Shown here: piece by piece, positions 35,756-44,778 of the stretch
How the letters are laid out: every line of letters starts with the position of its first letter
Position numbering within the stretch: the stretch's first letter is position 1
Origin: Spirochaetales bacterium
Lineage (GTDB): Bacteria > Spirochaetota > Spirochaetia > SZUA-6 > DRHE01
Assembly (NCBI GenBank): GCA_030615505.1
Contig: JAUWZD010000005.1
Location: 28,222-92,221 of the forward strand
Length of the DNA: 64,000 bases
Direction of reading: 5' to 3'
Notes under the pieces: model-generated
The model's input: the letters and a program-made list of their open reading frames with translations, nothing else
Told to the model about the DNA's origin: nothing
Database searches by the model: none
Translations under genes and position numbers: made by a program

Positions 35756-36586
35756 TGAGCGGTTTGACAATGTGGTCGGCGCTCCTGATAGCAGGATCTC
35801 TGTTCTTTACGAACAAGTTCTGACGCCCCGGGGCAATATATTAGACCCTTCCCGGTACTTGAACTAGGTCATAACCGCTCACCCAACTTTATATTTTACT
35901 ACAGTGAGAGCAGGGATACCAGTCTAGTTTTTATGAATTTGTAGCTGGTTTATCTGTATGGTAAAATCCGTAAAGGGCGCACTATGCGAATTTTGTTATT
36001 TGCTGGAAGTGCACAATGGCGAATTTTTCAGGGCTCAGAAATTCGCACTTCGGCAAAATTGCATATCGGCGAACGGCCCATTCGCAGACATCCGGTACTA
36101 TTTGCACCTTATTTCATAGACCTCGCTTTCATCTCTCGGTAACTATTGTTGTATCTCTTCACCAGCTCCTTAAAAGTTCTAAGGGGACGGCTCACCGCTT
36201 TAAGGAGCTCTTCGGACATCCTGCCTCCCTCGATTAGCTCCTGACCTGCTTTCCTCGTTGCCTCCAGGATTTCCTTTCCCAGTAGGGATAGTTACATACC
36301 GATCATGTATTCTACCATCTTGCAAGCAAGCGCCAACTGAAGTTTGCTTAATCGGTCGATATGAAGTATAATAATCAATAATCATTTCTGCAAATGGGTG
36401 GTGAATTAGATAAGATGTCTGCCAAATCACTTATTTTTAAAGTTATTAACAGGAGAGTATACAATGATTTTTCTTTATGCATTGGGTGATTCGAAAGAAA
36501 AATTCCGCACACGCAGTTGAGTTTCACAATTATTCAACCCTTCCTTAGGCAATAAAAATAGGGGGCAGCGCCTAATTTTTGAAAAT
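35756..36586. other. Mostly non-coding; possible minus-strand C-terminal scrap at 36109-36291
   Basis: The minus strand from 36291 to 36109 reads LSLLGKEILEATRKAGQELI and FKELVKRYNNSYREMKARSM before a TAA. This is a plausible helical protein end of about 60 residues with no start codon. Repeat C copy 2 lies at 36007-36090. Otherwise nothing was recognised. Confidence 0.3.
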
Positions 36587-37105
36587 ATGAACAGAATATT
36601 TATTTTCACCATAATATTTGTCTTCCTGACTATTTTTATTGAATCTGTAAATTTAATTCTTCAACTAAAGGGGAGAAGATTGACTAAATGGTTCGGCAAC
36701 CATGCCTTTAACATGCATATGATCTCTACAGTAATTTTTTGGGTGATTACATTCAGTCTGATAGTTATCTTACAATTTACAGAACATCCCCTATTCCACA
36801 ATAGCGCTATTTTAAGGTATATAGGAGGATTTTTGTTAATTTCTGGCATAGTTTTGGGTTCCTGGGCATTTAGGTTGTTGGGATTAAAAAGAGTATTGTG
36901 TCTCAACTTCTTTGAGGAAAATGTGCCAGTGGTAAGAGAATCTTTATACAAATATATTAAAAATCCAGCTGATTATGGCCTTTGGACAGCTCTTATTGGC
37001 TTTGCAATTTTTACAGGATCTATTTATAATTTAACTATCGCTGTTGAATTTATAATTATTATGATACCCCACATAATTCTGGAGAATAAACCTTTAAAGA
37101 GATAA
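36587..37105 (+). CDS. Isoprenylcysteine methyltransferase-like / NnrU-like membrane protein
   Basis: 172 residues with about five TM helices. The C-terminal part has VPVVRESLYKYIKNPADYGLW, similar to the GPYRYVRHPxYxG motif of ICMT-type and phospholipid methyltransferases, followed by a helix and a LENKPLKR tail. These enzymes methylate membrane lipids or small substrates using S-adenosylmethionine at the membrane, but the exact activity is unknown. AT-rich composition and low GC place it with the next two genes as a separate block. No clear ribosome site precedes the ATG. Confidence 0.65.
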   Translation: MNRIFIFTIIFVFLTIFIESVNLILQLKGRRLTKWFGNHAFNMHMISTVIFWVITFSLIVILQFTEHPLFHNSAILRYIGGFLLISGIVLGSWAFRLLGLKRVLCLNFFEENVPVVRESLYKYIKNPADYGLWTALIGFAIFTGSIYNLTIAVEFIIIMIPHIILENKPLKR

Positions 37106-37222
37106 GTATTTTAGAGAATAGAGAGATATTATTTTTAAAGTAGAATGGAAGCTGGTTTCTGAGCAGGATTCTTTGATTAGTGGTTTTGTAGTAAGAGAGA
37201 AGTAAAAGGAGGTAAATTTAAA

Positions 37223-37483
37223 ATGATTGAAGTTGAAAGAAAAACCGATAAGGAATTTTTGGTAGTTGTAAAGGAAGGTGATACAAAGACAGAGCACACT
37301 GTTAGCTTGGATGATGATTATTATAAGAGTTTGAGTCAAGGAAAAATCTCCAAGGAAGAATTAATAAAGAAATCTTTTGAATTTTTACTTAAAAGAGAGC
37401 CAAAAGAATCTATCCTCTCTAAATTTAACTTGAAGCTTATCAATAAATATTTCTCAGAATTTGAGAGGGAGATAAGGAGATGA
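37223..37483 (+). CDS. Conserved small protein, unknown function
   Basis: 86 residues, acidic and mainly helical: VERKTDKEFLVVVKEGDTKTEH, then TVSLDDDYYKSLSQGKISKE, ending SFEFLLKREPKESILSKFNL. This is a recognisable conserved small family of unknown role in AT-rich bacteria. AGGAGG lies 8 bases upstream of the ATG. The next gene begins 4 bases after its stop, so the two are co-transcribed. Confidence 0.7.
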   Translation: MIEVERKTDKEFLVVVKEGDTKTEHTVSLDDDYYKSLSQGKISKEELIKKSFEFLLKREPKESILSKFNLKLINKYFSEFEREIRR

Positions 37484-37487
37484 TAAC

Positions 37488-38000
37488 ATGAAAAGAGAGA
37501 TTTATTATTTATTAATAACTGGCTTAATTTTTTTAGGGATTTATACTCAGGAATGCAGTGCAGAAGCTGATATGATAAAAAGAGTTATAAAAATAGAGGC
37601 AGAGGGAGGTCTTCTTCATTACCAAGAGGAATCTTTTTGGGATGAAGAGAGTTTTTATGAGATAATAAGCTCGAAAGAAAAATTTGAGGCTAAAGAGATT
37701 GATTCTTTTAAAAGAGATGTGGAAAGGCTTGATAGAAACATTGTTAATCCCAGCATCAAATTTGATGAATCAAAAAGAACAACTCTTCTTTTATGTGATG
37801 TAAAAGGGACAAGACAAGGTCATTGGTATGATTTTGATTGGTTTTTAAGACCCCTTGGTTTAGATTTTCTTGATAGTCACTTTGAAAGAAAAGATATGGA
37901 GCTTTATTGGGAAGGCAAGATTAGAGGGATAAATTCAATAATAAGCATTAAATTTCCATTTCCCATTTCTAATTGCCATGAGCACGTATGGAGGAGGTAG
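37488..38000 (+). CDS. Secreted protein, probably 3'-truncated
   Basis: 170 residues with a clear signal peptide (REIYYLLITGLIFLGIYTQE, possible lipobox-like QEC at 21-23). The mature part contains GGLLHYQEESFWDEES and SKRTTLLLCDVKGTRQGHWY. The last ~20 residues run into DNA of different character (about 37980 on) and the frame ends at once with CHEHVWRR, so the native C-terminus was probably lost at a recombination junction. Function unknown. It is coupled to the small gene upstream. Confidence 0.55.
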   Translation: MKREIYYLLITGLIFLGIYTQECSAEADMIKRVIKIEAEGGLLHYQEESFWDEESFYEIISSKEKFEAKEIDSFKRDVERLDRNIVNPSIKFDESKRTTLLLCDVKGTRQGHWYDFDWFLRPLGLDFLDSHFERKDMELYWEGKIRGINSIISIKFPFPISNCHEHVWRR

Positions 38001-38221
38001 AGCGTTGGATGGATATTGAGATTTTAGGAGCTTGCAGAGAAGGTGGCAATCATTCCGGTACTGCTGGCTCGCGGACCCTGCGGCTCCACGCTCCGCTAAA
38101 GCCCGAACCGTTATCCGACCCAACCTGCGTTGCTAACCCCTCAAGAATAACCACAGTCTTCTTTTATTTAACCCTCACACATTGTGGGGAATCGTCAGTA
38201 GATACTAACCTTCAAGGTTTT

Positions 38222-38470
38222 TCATAGAGCATTAGCTACTTTATTTAAAGTTGATAGCCGTATATCTTCAGCATGGTTTTCAAGTCTGGAAATGGCACTT
38301 TTCGTTGTACTAATAGCGGTAGCTAATTCTGCTTGAGTTAATCCGCAGGATTCTCTAGCTTCTCTAAGCATAACCCCTATTTTGAAACGCTCACACCCTT
38401 CATCGTAACCTTCAGCAAATTCGGGATCTGATTTTTTTCTTTTATCGATGTATCTATCTAAATCATCCAT
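38222..38470 (-). CDS. XRE-family HTH antitoxin (HigA-like)
   Basis: 82 residues from the ATG at 38470, which is preceded by AGGAGGAAACAAA; the track start at 38494 lies upstream of this ribosome site. The protein has a Cro/C1-type [23 protein letters not shown] and [21 protein letters not shown]. The gene overlaps the end of the RelE/HigB-like gene by 8 bases, the toxin-first order typical of higBA pairs. It likely binds its own promoter and blocks the toxin. Confidence 0.85.
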   Translation of the reverse strand: MDDLDRYIDKRKKSDPEFAEGYDEGCERFKIGVMLREARESCGLTQAELATAISTTKSAISRLENHAEDIRLSTLNKVANAL

Positions 38471-38778
38471 TTTGTTTCCTCCTGAAATAATCATTTTTAT
38501 AGGTTTCAGCGATTTTAATCTCTTTTTTAGGTGTTTTCTGTGATTTCTTCACAATACCATGGGTTAATAATATCATCGTACCCATATCAAAAAAAACAAA
38601 AAAGCCTATAGATATTCGAGCCAAACTGTATTCTGTATTCCCAAATGTCATCGCTTCCATGCAGCTTCTTAAAATAGATAGTTGGCATTTTTTCTGTTTC
38701 TCTAATCAAGTTTAAAACCCAGGTAATTTTCTGAACTACTTTCCCTGGTAAAGAGTCTAGAAACTCTTCAAAGGGCAT
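38463..38778 (-). pseudogene. HigB/RelE-like toxin, frameshifted at a T8 tract
   Basis: The first frame (MPFEEFLDSLPGKVVQKITW to YRIQFGSNIYRLFCFF) ends at a TGA. The next frame continues [21 protein letters not shown] and then [16 protein letters not shown]. Joined, they form a normal HigB-like mRNA interferase of about 105 residues, with the family GSNIYRxFCFFDxG and HGFxKKTQKTP motifs. The break lies in a run of eight T; seven would restore the frame. It may be a dead toxin, a slippage switch or a sequencing error. Confidence 0.75.
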
Positions 38779-38894
38779 TTTCCTTCCCCTGTTTTATAGA
38801 ATTTGATGGTCCATCCCACACCAATAAGTTCACATATTTGTGAACAAAAACCAAGCATATTTTCTGGTAATGTCCGTTTGAATAGTTTTGTCTC

Positions 38895-39212
38895 ATGTTC
38901 TACCTATTGGAATCTTTGAAGTTACCTTCAATAGTAAACTTGAGTGTTTTGATCGCTACCCTCCGAATCTTGCCTTATAGTGATGCGGTTGAACAACTAT
39001 ATGAGAATTATATCCGAGATGGAGCTATTCCTGAAGGATATCCTGAAGATGCGTATCATATCGCTATAGCAGTAACAAACAATCTTGATATTGTCTTAAG
39101 TTGGAATTTCAGGCACATTGTAAGAAGAAAAACAAAGGATATTGTCAACATAGTTAATAGCACGCACAACTTCAAGCATATTGAGATTATAACACCAGCA
39201 GAGCTGTTGTAA
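38895..39212 (+). pseudogene. PIN-like toxin, C-terminal part
   Basis: From IRDGAIPEGYPEDAYHIAIA on, the frame matches the C-terminal half of a PIN-domain protein family (AxxxxxDxxLSWNFRHIV... IEIITPAELL). The N-terminal half with the first catalytic aspartate is missing: the first 30 residues (MFYLLESLKLPSIVNLSVLI) look partly native but have no proper start. It is followed 12 bases later by a small partner gene, so a former TA-like pair has lost its 5' end. Confidence 0.6.
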
Positions 39213-39224
39213 GGATAAAGAAAT

Positions 39225-39398
39225 ATGGGAAAAACCAAAGTGAGAATGGGTGAAAAGACTAAAAAAGAAATAGAGCGAGAGTTTCCTGGTGATCCTGCAT
39301 TACAACAAATTCATATTGCCAGGAAACTAATTTCTAGAGAAGCCAAAGAAAAAGGGCTAAGCCTTCAAGAATATATAAAAAATTATTCACTAAAGTAA
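39225..39398 (+). CDS. Short partner gene after PIN relic (57 residues)
   Basis: 57 residues, MGKTKVRMGEKTKKEIEREF ... KEKGLSLQEYIKNYSLK, too short for the ORF track. It starts 12 bases after the PIN frame with AAGGATAAAGAAAT as a ribosome site. Small basic/acidic proteins like this follow PIN genes of this type and may act as the antitoxin (inference). Confidence 0.55.
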   Translation: MGKTKVRMGEKTKKEIEREFPGDPALQQIHIARKLISREAKEKGLSLQEYIKNYSLK

Positions 39399-39487
39399 TA
39401 AGTGCACGAATTTGGTTATTGTATAGCATCAGAGAAATGGTGAGGAACCTATATTTAAAACATGTATTACACCAGCCTCCATTCAAC

Positions 39488-39870
39488 TACTGCTCGGTGT
39501 TGAATCGGGTAGCTGATTCAGATATCATATATCCAATCGCCTTATATCCCTTTCGTCTTTTCTCATGCATACGCATAAGTATTGACACATTTGAGTCAAT
39601 ATAGCCGTAGATTATCACCTGCCTTTTGTTGTCGTAGAGACGATGTAACCTGCCTGCATATTGTTGTAATGTGCCTCTCCAAGATATCGGTGTCTAAAGG
39701 AAGAGCGTTCAAGCCGGGGATCATCAAAGCCTTCGCCAATATATCGGCCAGTGGCTACTATCAGTCGTTCTTCCGAATCGGGTATGGATTCCAGCGTTAT
39801 ACATCTATGTGCAGGCACATCTATCTCTTGAACTCAGTCCGGATCCACCGCCTAAATATGCTCAGCGCGT
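39488..39870 (-). pseudogene. DEAD/DEAH helicase C-terminal remnant
   Basis: On the minus strand, ERLIVATGRYIGEGFDDPRL is a SF2 helicase motif V region. After a frameshift it continues with LQQYAGRLHRLYDNKRQVII (motif VI, QxxGRxxR) and KRRKGYKAIGYMISESATRF before a stop. Several frame changes and no N-terminal part show it is dead. Such helicases often belong to restriction-like defence genes. Confidence 0.65.
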
Positions 39871-40201
39871 AACGAATATCTTCCCCCACGGTCGGGACCT
39901 TCCGGAAAGAGAATCTCAGGCTCTTCAAGGCATCTGATCTCATCGCTCTGCTCATTCAGCCCTCTGGTCCCCGTTAGGGGGCACATACCGCCCAAGGGAT
40001 TTACAACAATATATCTGACGTGCAAGGATGCGCTAATGTCGGCGGAGACATGCTTCTTAGTCCGGCGAGGCGCAGCCGGGGCAAATGTATCGAGAAGTCT
40101 CCGCCGGGCCTCGATCCATCATCCTTGAATTAACCGCATTATCTTCTCTTTAGCCCCGAGGCGTCCGAACGTTTCCGATCAAGGGGAATGGTGAGCCGCA
40201 C
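39871..40201. other. No gene recognised
   Basis: About 330 bases without a supported frame, changing from AT-rich accessory DNA to the GC-rich O-acetylation block. TCCGGCGAGGCGCAGCCGGG is GC-rich and weakly palindromic, but no terminator with a T-tract was found. Confidence 0.45.
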
Positions 40202-41341
40202 TCAGTCGCTCCCGCCTGATACGGCCCCAGTACCGAACGGCGGATCGATCCCGAGATAGCGTTCGGGGATTTCCCAGATGACGACACCGGGTCGGGGATC
40301 GTCGAGAGCGGGGCTTTCGAGATACTCCTTCATGGGAACGAACGGGCCCTGACCCTCCCTTGCGACGTTCAGGACGTCGGCCTCGAGAGCGGCCTTCAGG
40401 GCGCCGTCGAAGTTCCACGCTTCACAGGCGCTGTAGCTCGTGCCGACAAGGGCCACCGGAATCTGAAGCTCGTCGAAGAGACCCAGCGTGCTCTCCCCAG
40501 CACTGATGGTCACGACTTCCTCGATAGTGTCCGGCTGAAGCCCCAGGGCCGCCTGCAGTGGTCCCAGGGGGATGAAGTTCAGGAGATCCCCCCTCCATTC
40601 CCGTTGCCCCCGGTGCTCGATCGTGTAGCTTGCGCGCAGCGAGCCTGAGGCATTCAGCTTGGGTCTCACGAGCCCTGCAAGAGCCTCGGCTGCAATCTGC
40701 GCCCCGTACGCCGTCCAGTGTGTATCGGTCTTCAGGAACACCTCTAACCTTCCCTTGGCTTCCAGCAGAGGCGTCATAAGATCCGGTGCACCAATGCCCA
40801 GGGAAAGGATTCCCTGGCGGGCGAACTCGTAACGCCCGTGCACGAACGACGGCAGCTCGTACCGCCCCAGGTGTTCCGGGTAGATGCCGGCCTTGGTGGG
40901 CACCAGGGCCACGACCAGCATGATCCCGCGGGCGCCCAGTATGTCGCGGACGTCCCGGATGTATTCCAGCGCCGCTGCCATTGCACGGCCCGTCCGGTCC
41001 ATTTCCTGGAACTCCTCGGTTGTATAGAGCCACCCGTCCTCGCCGATCAGGACGCCCTCCTCCCCCTCGGCGAAGAGTACGTACCGGATGGCAGTCCAGA
41101 TGGCGAGCGCCGGCTCACGCAGGACGAGTCCGTCCTCGTAGCTTTTCTGATAGCGTGCCGCCCAATAGCCGTTCATGATGTCCGTACGCCTGAACCCGAA
41201 GGGCGGAAAGGTCGTCGGGTACAGCATCGTGAGCACGACGCCGAGGACCAGCACCAGTAGCAGAAACACGCCGGGAAGCCAGTGGAGGATGCCTGGTCGA
41301 TTGGCAGCCGTTTGCATGGAAGCTTTCGTTTCCCTTCGCAT
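40202..41341 (-). CDS. AlgJ/AlgX-like SGNH-type O-acetyltransferase component
   Basis: 379 residues from the ATG at 41341. The 625-residue ORF in the track reads far into the AlgI gene in a shadow frame. A single TM/signal helix (about residues 18-40) is followed by an extracytoplasmic SGNH-like domain: GEDGWLYTTEEF, MLVVALVPTKAGIYPEHL, the catalytic DTHWTAYGAQ (Asp-His) and VGTSYSACEAW (candidate nucleophile serine). In alginate and cellulose acetylation this protein moves acetyl groups from the membrane O-acyltransferase to the polysaccharide. It starts 2 bases after the AlgI-like stop. Confidence 0.88.
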   Translation of the reverse strand: MRRETKASMQTAANRPGILHWLPGVFLLLVLVLGVVLTMLYPTTFPPFGFRRTDIMNGYWAARYQKSYEDGLVLREPALAIWTAIRYVLFAEGEEGVLIGEDGWLYTTEEFQEMDRTGRAMAAALEYIRDVRDILGARGIMLVVALVPTKAGIYPEHLGRYELPSFVHGRYEFARQGILSLGIGAPDLMTPLLEAKGRLEVFLKTDTHWTAYGAQIAAEALAGLVRPKLNASGSLRASYTIEHRGQREWRGDLLNFIPLGPLQAALGLQPDTIEEVVTISAGESTLGLFDELQIPVALVGTSYSACEAWNFDGALKAALEADVLNVAREGQGPFVPMKEYLESPALDDPRPGVVIWEIPERYLGIDPPFGTGAVSGGSD

Positions 41342-41343
41342 CG

Positions 41344-42765
41344 TCAGAATCGGGCGTAGAGAAACGCTTGAGAGCTGTCCGCCAGGATCTTGAGGATGCT
41401 CATCAGGAACAGGGGCAATACGACGAGCCGTGCATTGGCGGTGACACGCTGCCACACCGGGGAACGATCCTTCTCCCGACGGCTCACCCACGGCTCTATA
41501 TATATCGCCACGAACGCAAATCCGAGAACTACCGCGGCAAGCGTATCGAACTGCCACAGAAGCCCGGTGCTGAGACCAAAGCCGTGTAGCCCGAACATGC
41601 CGGCGTACATACGGAAGGCGTCCTGGAGACTCGAGGCGCGAAACACCACCCAGCCGATAATCACCAGGAGCATGGTGCCGGCAATGGCGACGGGTCGCGG
41701 CACTGCCTGCTTCCGGCGCGCGACGCCGCGGTACCGTTCGAAGGCCAGCAGGATGCCGTGCCATGCTCCCCAGACCGCGAAGGTCCAGGCAGGGCCGTGC
41801 CACAAGCCGCCTAGGACCATGACGATCATCAGGTTGACGTAGGTCCGGCGCGTCCCCCGCCGGTTTCCTCCGAGGGGTATGTACAGGTAATCCCGAAGCC
41901 ACGACGAGAGGCTGATGTGCCAGCGTTTCCAGAAATCCGTGATGCTCGTGGCAAGATAGGGCTTGCGGAAGTTCTCCATGAAGCGGAAGCCCATCATGAG
42001 CCCGAGTCCGATGGCCATGTCCGTGTAGCCGGAGAAGTCGAAGTAGATCTGCACGGTATATGCTCCCGCGCCGAGCCATGCATCGACGAACGTCGGTCGG
42101 TCCAGTGCGAAGACGGAGTTGGCGAGGGGCGCAACCGTGTCGGCGATGAGCACCTTCTTGCAGAACCCCAGCATGAACCGCAGGGCACCTGCGGAGAAAT
42201 ACCCGAAGGTGTGGGCCCGTTGTCGGAACTGGGACGCGAGGTTCCGGTACCGGTCGATGGGACCCGCTATGAGCTGCGGAAACAGCGCGATGTACGCAGC
42301 CAGCTCCAGGTAGCTCTCAGCCACGGGTGCATCCCGGCGGTACACGTCGATCAGGTAACTGGTCGCCTTGAACATGTAGAAGGAGATGCCGACGGGAAGG
42401 ATCACGTTCAACGCCGGAATCGTGTCGGCGCCGAGGGTGCTGAGGAGTGCATTGAGGCTCTCGAGGCCGAAGTTAGTGTACTTGAAATACGCGAGGATTC
42501 CTAGGTTGAACGACACCCCCGCCGCGAGGGCTGCCCGAACCCGCTTCTTCTGCGCCTCCAGATCCGCCGCGATCCATCGGCCCAGCAGCCAGGTCACAGA
42601 GGTCGTGGCCACGAGGAGCGCGAGATGGTCGACTCTCCACCACGCATAGAAAGCCCAGCTGGCGACGAGGATCCAGACCGAACGGAAGCGGAAGGGGAGG
42701 GCATGGTAGAAGAGCAGACAGGCGGGAAGATAGAGGAAGACGAAAAGGCCGGTGCTGAATGACAT
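41344..42765 (-). CDS. algI: MBOAT membrane O-acyltransferase, AlgI-like
   Basis: 473 residues with about ten TM helices. It contains the AlgI/DltB hallmarks LPVGISFYMFKATSYLIDVY, YFDFSGYTDMAIGLGLMMGF, FWKRWHISLSSWLRDYLYIP and GGLWHGPAWTFAVWGAWHG, where the histidine in GLWHG is the MBOAT catalytic residue. AlgI brings acetyl groups across the inner membrane for O-acetylation of an exported polysaccharide. It follows the AlgF-like gene by 9 bases and precedes the AlgJ/X-like gene by 2. The acetylated polymer is not encoded here: no synthase gene is visible. Confidence 0.93.
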   Translation of the reverse strand: MSFSTGLFVFLYLPACLLFYHALPFRFRSVWILVASWAFYAWWRVDHLALLVATTSVTWLLGRWIAADLEAQKKRVRAALAAGVSFNLGILAYFKYTNFGLESLNALLSTLGADTIPALNVILPVGISFYMFKATSYLIDVYRRDAPVAESYLELAAYIALFPQLIAGPIDRYRNLASQFRQRAHTFGYFSAGALRFMLGFCKKVLIADTVAPLANSVFALDRPTFVDAWLGAGAYTVQIYFDFSGYTDMAIGLGLMMGFRFMENFRKPYLATSITDFWKRWHISLSSWLRDYLYIPLGGNRRGTRRTYVNLMIVMVLGGLWHGPAWTFAVWGAWHGILLAFERYRGVARRKQAVPRPVAIAGTMLLVIIGWVVFRASSLQDAFRMYAGMFGLHGFGLSTGLLWQFDTLAAVVLGFAFVAIYIEPWVSRREKDRSPVWQRVTANARLVVLPLFLMSILKILADSSQAFLYARF

Positions 42766-42774
42766 GGGGCGATG

Positions 42775-43410
42775 CTACTTCACCAGGACCCGGACCCTGA
42801 CGGCGAACACGGTCGCGGAAGCTTCCCCGTCCAGCACGAACACGCTGAACGACGATCCCCGTTCTAACCTGAGATTTCCCACCTCGCCCACCTGCGCGCC
42901 GTCGCTGAACACGGCTAAGTCTACCGCGATGGCGTTCACCACTACCTGCCCGGACTGATGCGGAGGAATGCCAGAGATTACGCTCGTCTTGCCGTCGGCT
43001 GTCTTCAGATCGACGCGGCGCAATGAGGAGACATTGTACAGAAAGAGCTGCGCTCGCGCCGGATCAGTGTGCGTGACGTCTTCAAGGACATGGATGCCCT
43101 TCGGTGCGCATACGATCGTGTAGTAGCATCCGATCCTGGGGATGATCTCCTGTTCGTGTCCCGCCGCCCGAATCTGGTATATACCGGGGACCACGGGACG
43201 ATACGGCGACACTTCCGCGAAGCCAAGCTTATCGTAGCGCGTCGCTCCCAGGTCCACCTGCACCGGGTTCTTGACGGCAATCGCATTGACCACACGGACG
43301 AACGCCACATCTCCGGGAACCTGGGGTCCGTACACCGATCTCGATTCGGCGTGCACGAACACCGCCGCGGACATCACGAGGATCACCGTATGCACAGGGA
43401 GTAACCGCAT
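42775..43410 (-). CDS. AlgF-like periplasmic O-acetylation protein
   Basis: 211 residues from the ATG at 43410, chosen because AGAAGGAGAAGTT lies directly before it; the track start at 43434 includes that site. A signal peptide (MRLLPVHTVILVMSAAVFVH) precedes two beta-rich repeats: VRVVNAIAVKNPVQVDLGAT with VSPYRPVVPGIYQI, and ARAQLFLYNVSSLRRVDLKT. This two-repeat layout and VVNA/YNV motifs match AlgF. It is the first gene of the algF-algI-algJ order. AlgF helps pass acetyl groups in the periplasm. Confidence 0.75.
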   Translation of the reverse strand: MRLLPVHTVILVMSAAVFVHAESRSVYGPQVPGDVAFVRVVNAIAVKNPVQVDLGATRYDKLGFAEVSPYRPVVPGIYQIRAAGHEQEIIPRIGCYYTIVCAPKGIHVLEDVTHTDPARAQLFLYNVSSLRRVDLKTADGKTSVISGIPPHQSGQVVVNAIAVDLAVFSDGAQVGEVGNLRLERGSSFSVFVLDGEASATVFAVRVRVLVK

Positions 43411-43533
43411 AACTTCTCCTTCTAGATCTATCATAGTGCATCACGGTTCAGAAGTCGAGATCCTGGCAGCGCGGTGTACTGCCATTGACTTTCGTCTCGG
43501 CAATAGAGTTTAATACCGATAGGATCATACCCT

Positions 43534-44778
43534 ATGACGATCGCCGCCCCATTCCGCATTTCCCGTCGTCCATCTCCCCTGATGCTGCTGGTATTTCTTG
43601 TGACCGCAGCATGGGTGCTGCACTCTGAGCCGGGAAAGATAATCGACGTGAAACGCGTTGAGACCCTGGCTCCCGCGGACATCGATCGCATCGTATCGGA
43701 GCTTTTCAAGGACGTCACGGCGCCCAGGGCAAGGTACACGGTTGACAGCTACCTCCTGCGATTCGAAAGCACCTGGCCGGACGGGTCGACGACCCCCATC
43801 ACCACGCAGGTGTTCATCCCCCGCTATACGGAACGAGGAAAGCGGCCGATGTATGTTTTCGCTCCCGGGACGACTGGTCTCATCGATGCCTGTCGCCCTT
43901 CGCGTGAGCATATCGCGTGCATCCACTGGGGGCTCTATCGTTCCCATGTATTGGCCCATGTCGGCCAGGGAGCGATCGGCGTGCTGCCCGACTACATGGG
44001 CTTCGGTGATCCGGCGCACCTCCATCCGTACTGCATCGCCGTGGCGGAAGGGAGGATGATGCTCGATGCGATCCGAGCTACCAGAAATTTTTTCGAACAG
44101 TCCGGCGGCGCCATGGTTTCGAGCACCGCGGTGTTCGTCGCAGGATTCTCTAACGGCGGTCACGCCGCATTCGGGGCAGCCGACCTTCGATACACGTACG
44201 CGCCGGACGTCCGGATAGCCGGTATCATCGGGTATGGCCCCTCGGCCGACATGCAGGCCCTCTTCCGGGAGTTCCCGGTTGTCGCGCCCATGGTAGTCTA
44301 CACCTACTCGTCGATCTACGGTCGCGATCGTTTCGAACCCGGCCGGATTCTCCTGCCCCGTTGGGCCGAGAGCCTGGGGAAAGACGTCACCCGCCAGTGC
44401 GTTGGGGGGATGCAGAAGTATTACCCCTGGTCTCCGAGAGAGCTTTTCCGCCCGGATTTCGCCGACGCCCTCCTGGGAAACAGACTGGCGGAAGCGTACC
44501 CGGAGATCCACCGGATACTTCGGGAAAACAGCACCGGCCTTTCGGGACACCGGATTCCCGCTCTCATACTCCAGGGAACCGACGACATCGTGGTATCGGT
44601 GAAGTCGCAGGAGGCCTTCGTACGGGAGCTCCGCCGGACTAAGTGCGACGTTCAGTACATCCTCTACAAGGGGAGCCGCCACGACACACGCCAGATCGGC
44701 TTCGGTGATGCCCGGCGTTGGATGGAACGGCTGACACTCGGCGGGAAACCTGAGCCGGAATACGGGGGCCTTCGATGA
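43534..44778 (+). CDS. Secreted alpha/beta hydrolase (lipase-like), paralogue 1
   Basis: 414 residues. An N-terminal hydrophobic segment (LMLLVFLVTAAWVLHSE) targets it out of the cytoplasm. The alpha/beta-hydrolase core has FAPGTTGLIDACRPS, the nucleophile elbow AGFSNGGHAAFGAADL (Ser near residue 207), the acid LQGTDDIVVS and the histidine KGSRHDT. Relatives are secretory lipases and esterases. It overlaps the next gene by 4 bases (ATGA), and its closest visible relative is that neighbour (shared VLPDYMGF/FPDYLGF, FFE/FFES, GHAAF). It is divergent from the O-acetylation genes by about 120 bases. A role in removing acyl groups from the same polymer is possible (inference). Confidence 0.83.
   Translation: MTIAAPFRISRRPSPLMLLVFLVTAAWVLHSEPGKIIDVKRVETLAPADIDRIVSELFKDVTAPRARYTVDSYLLRFESTWPDGSTTPITTQVFIPRYTERGKRPMYVFAPGTTGLIDACRPSREHIACIHWGLYRSHVLAHVGQGAIGVLPDYMGFGDPAHLHPYCIAVAEGRMMLDAIRATRNFFEQSGGAMVSSTAVFVAGFSNGGHAAFGAADLRYTYAPDVRIAGIIGYGPSADMQALFREFPVVAPMVVYTYSSIYGRDRFEPGRILLPRWAESLGKDVTRQCVGGMQKYYPWSPRELFRPDFADALLGNRLAEAYPEIHRILRENSTGLSGHRIPALILQGTDDIVVSVKSQEAFVRELRRTKCDVQYILYKGSRHDTRQIGFGDARRWMERLTLGGKPEPEYGGLR

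Noticed and set aside
41345-42079. N-terminal extension of the 625-residue ORF ending at 40202
   Set aside because: It lies in another frame across the AlgI gene, which has strong MBOAT motifs. The real AlgJ-like protein starts at 41341 just after the AlgI stop.
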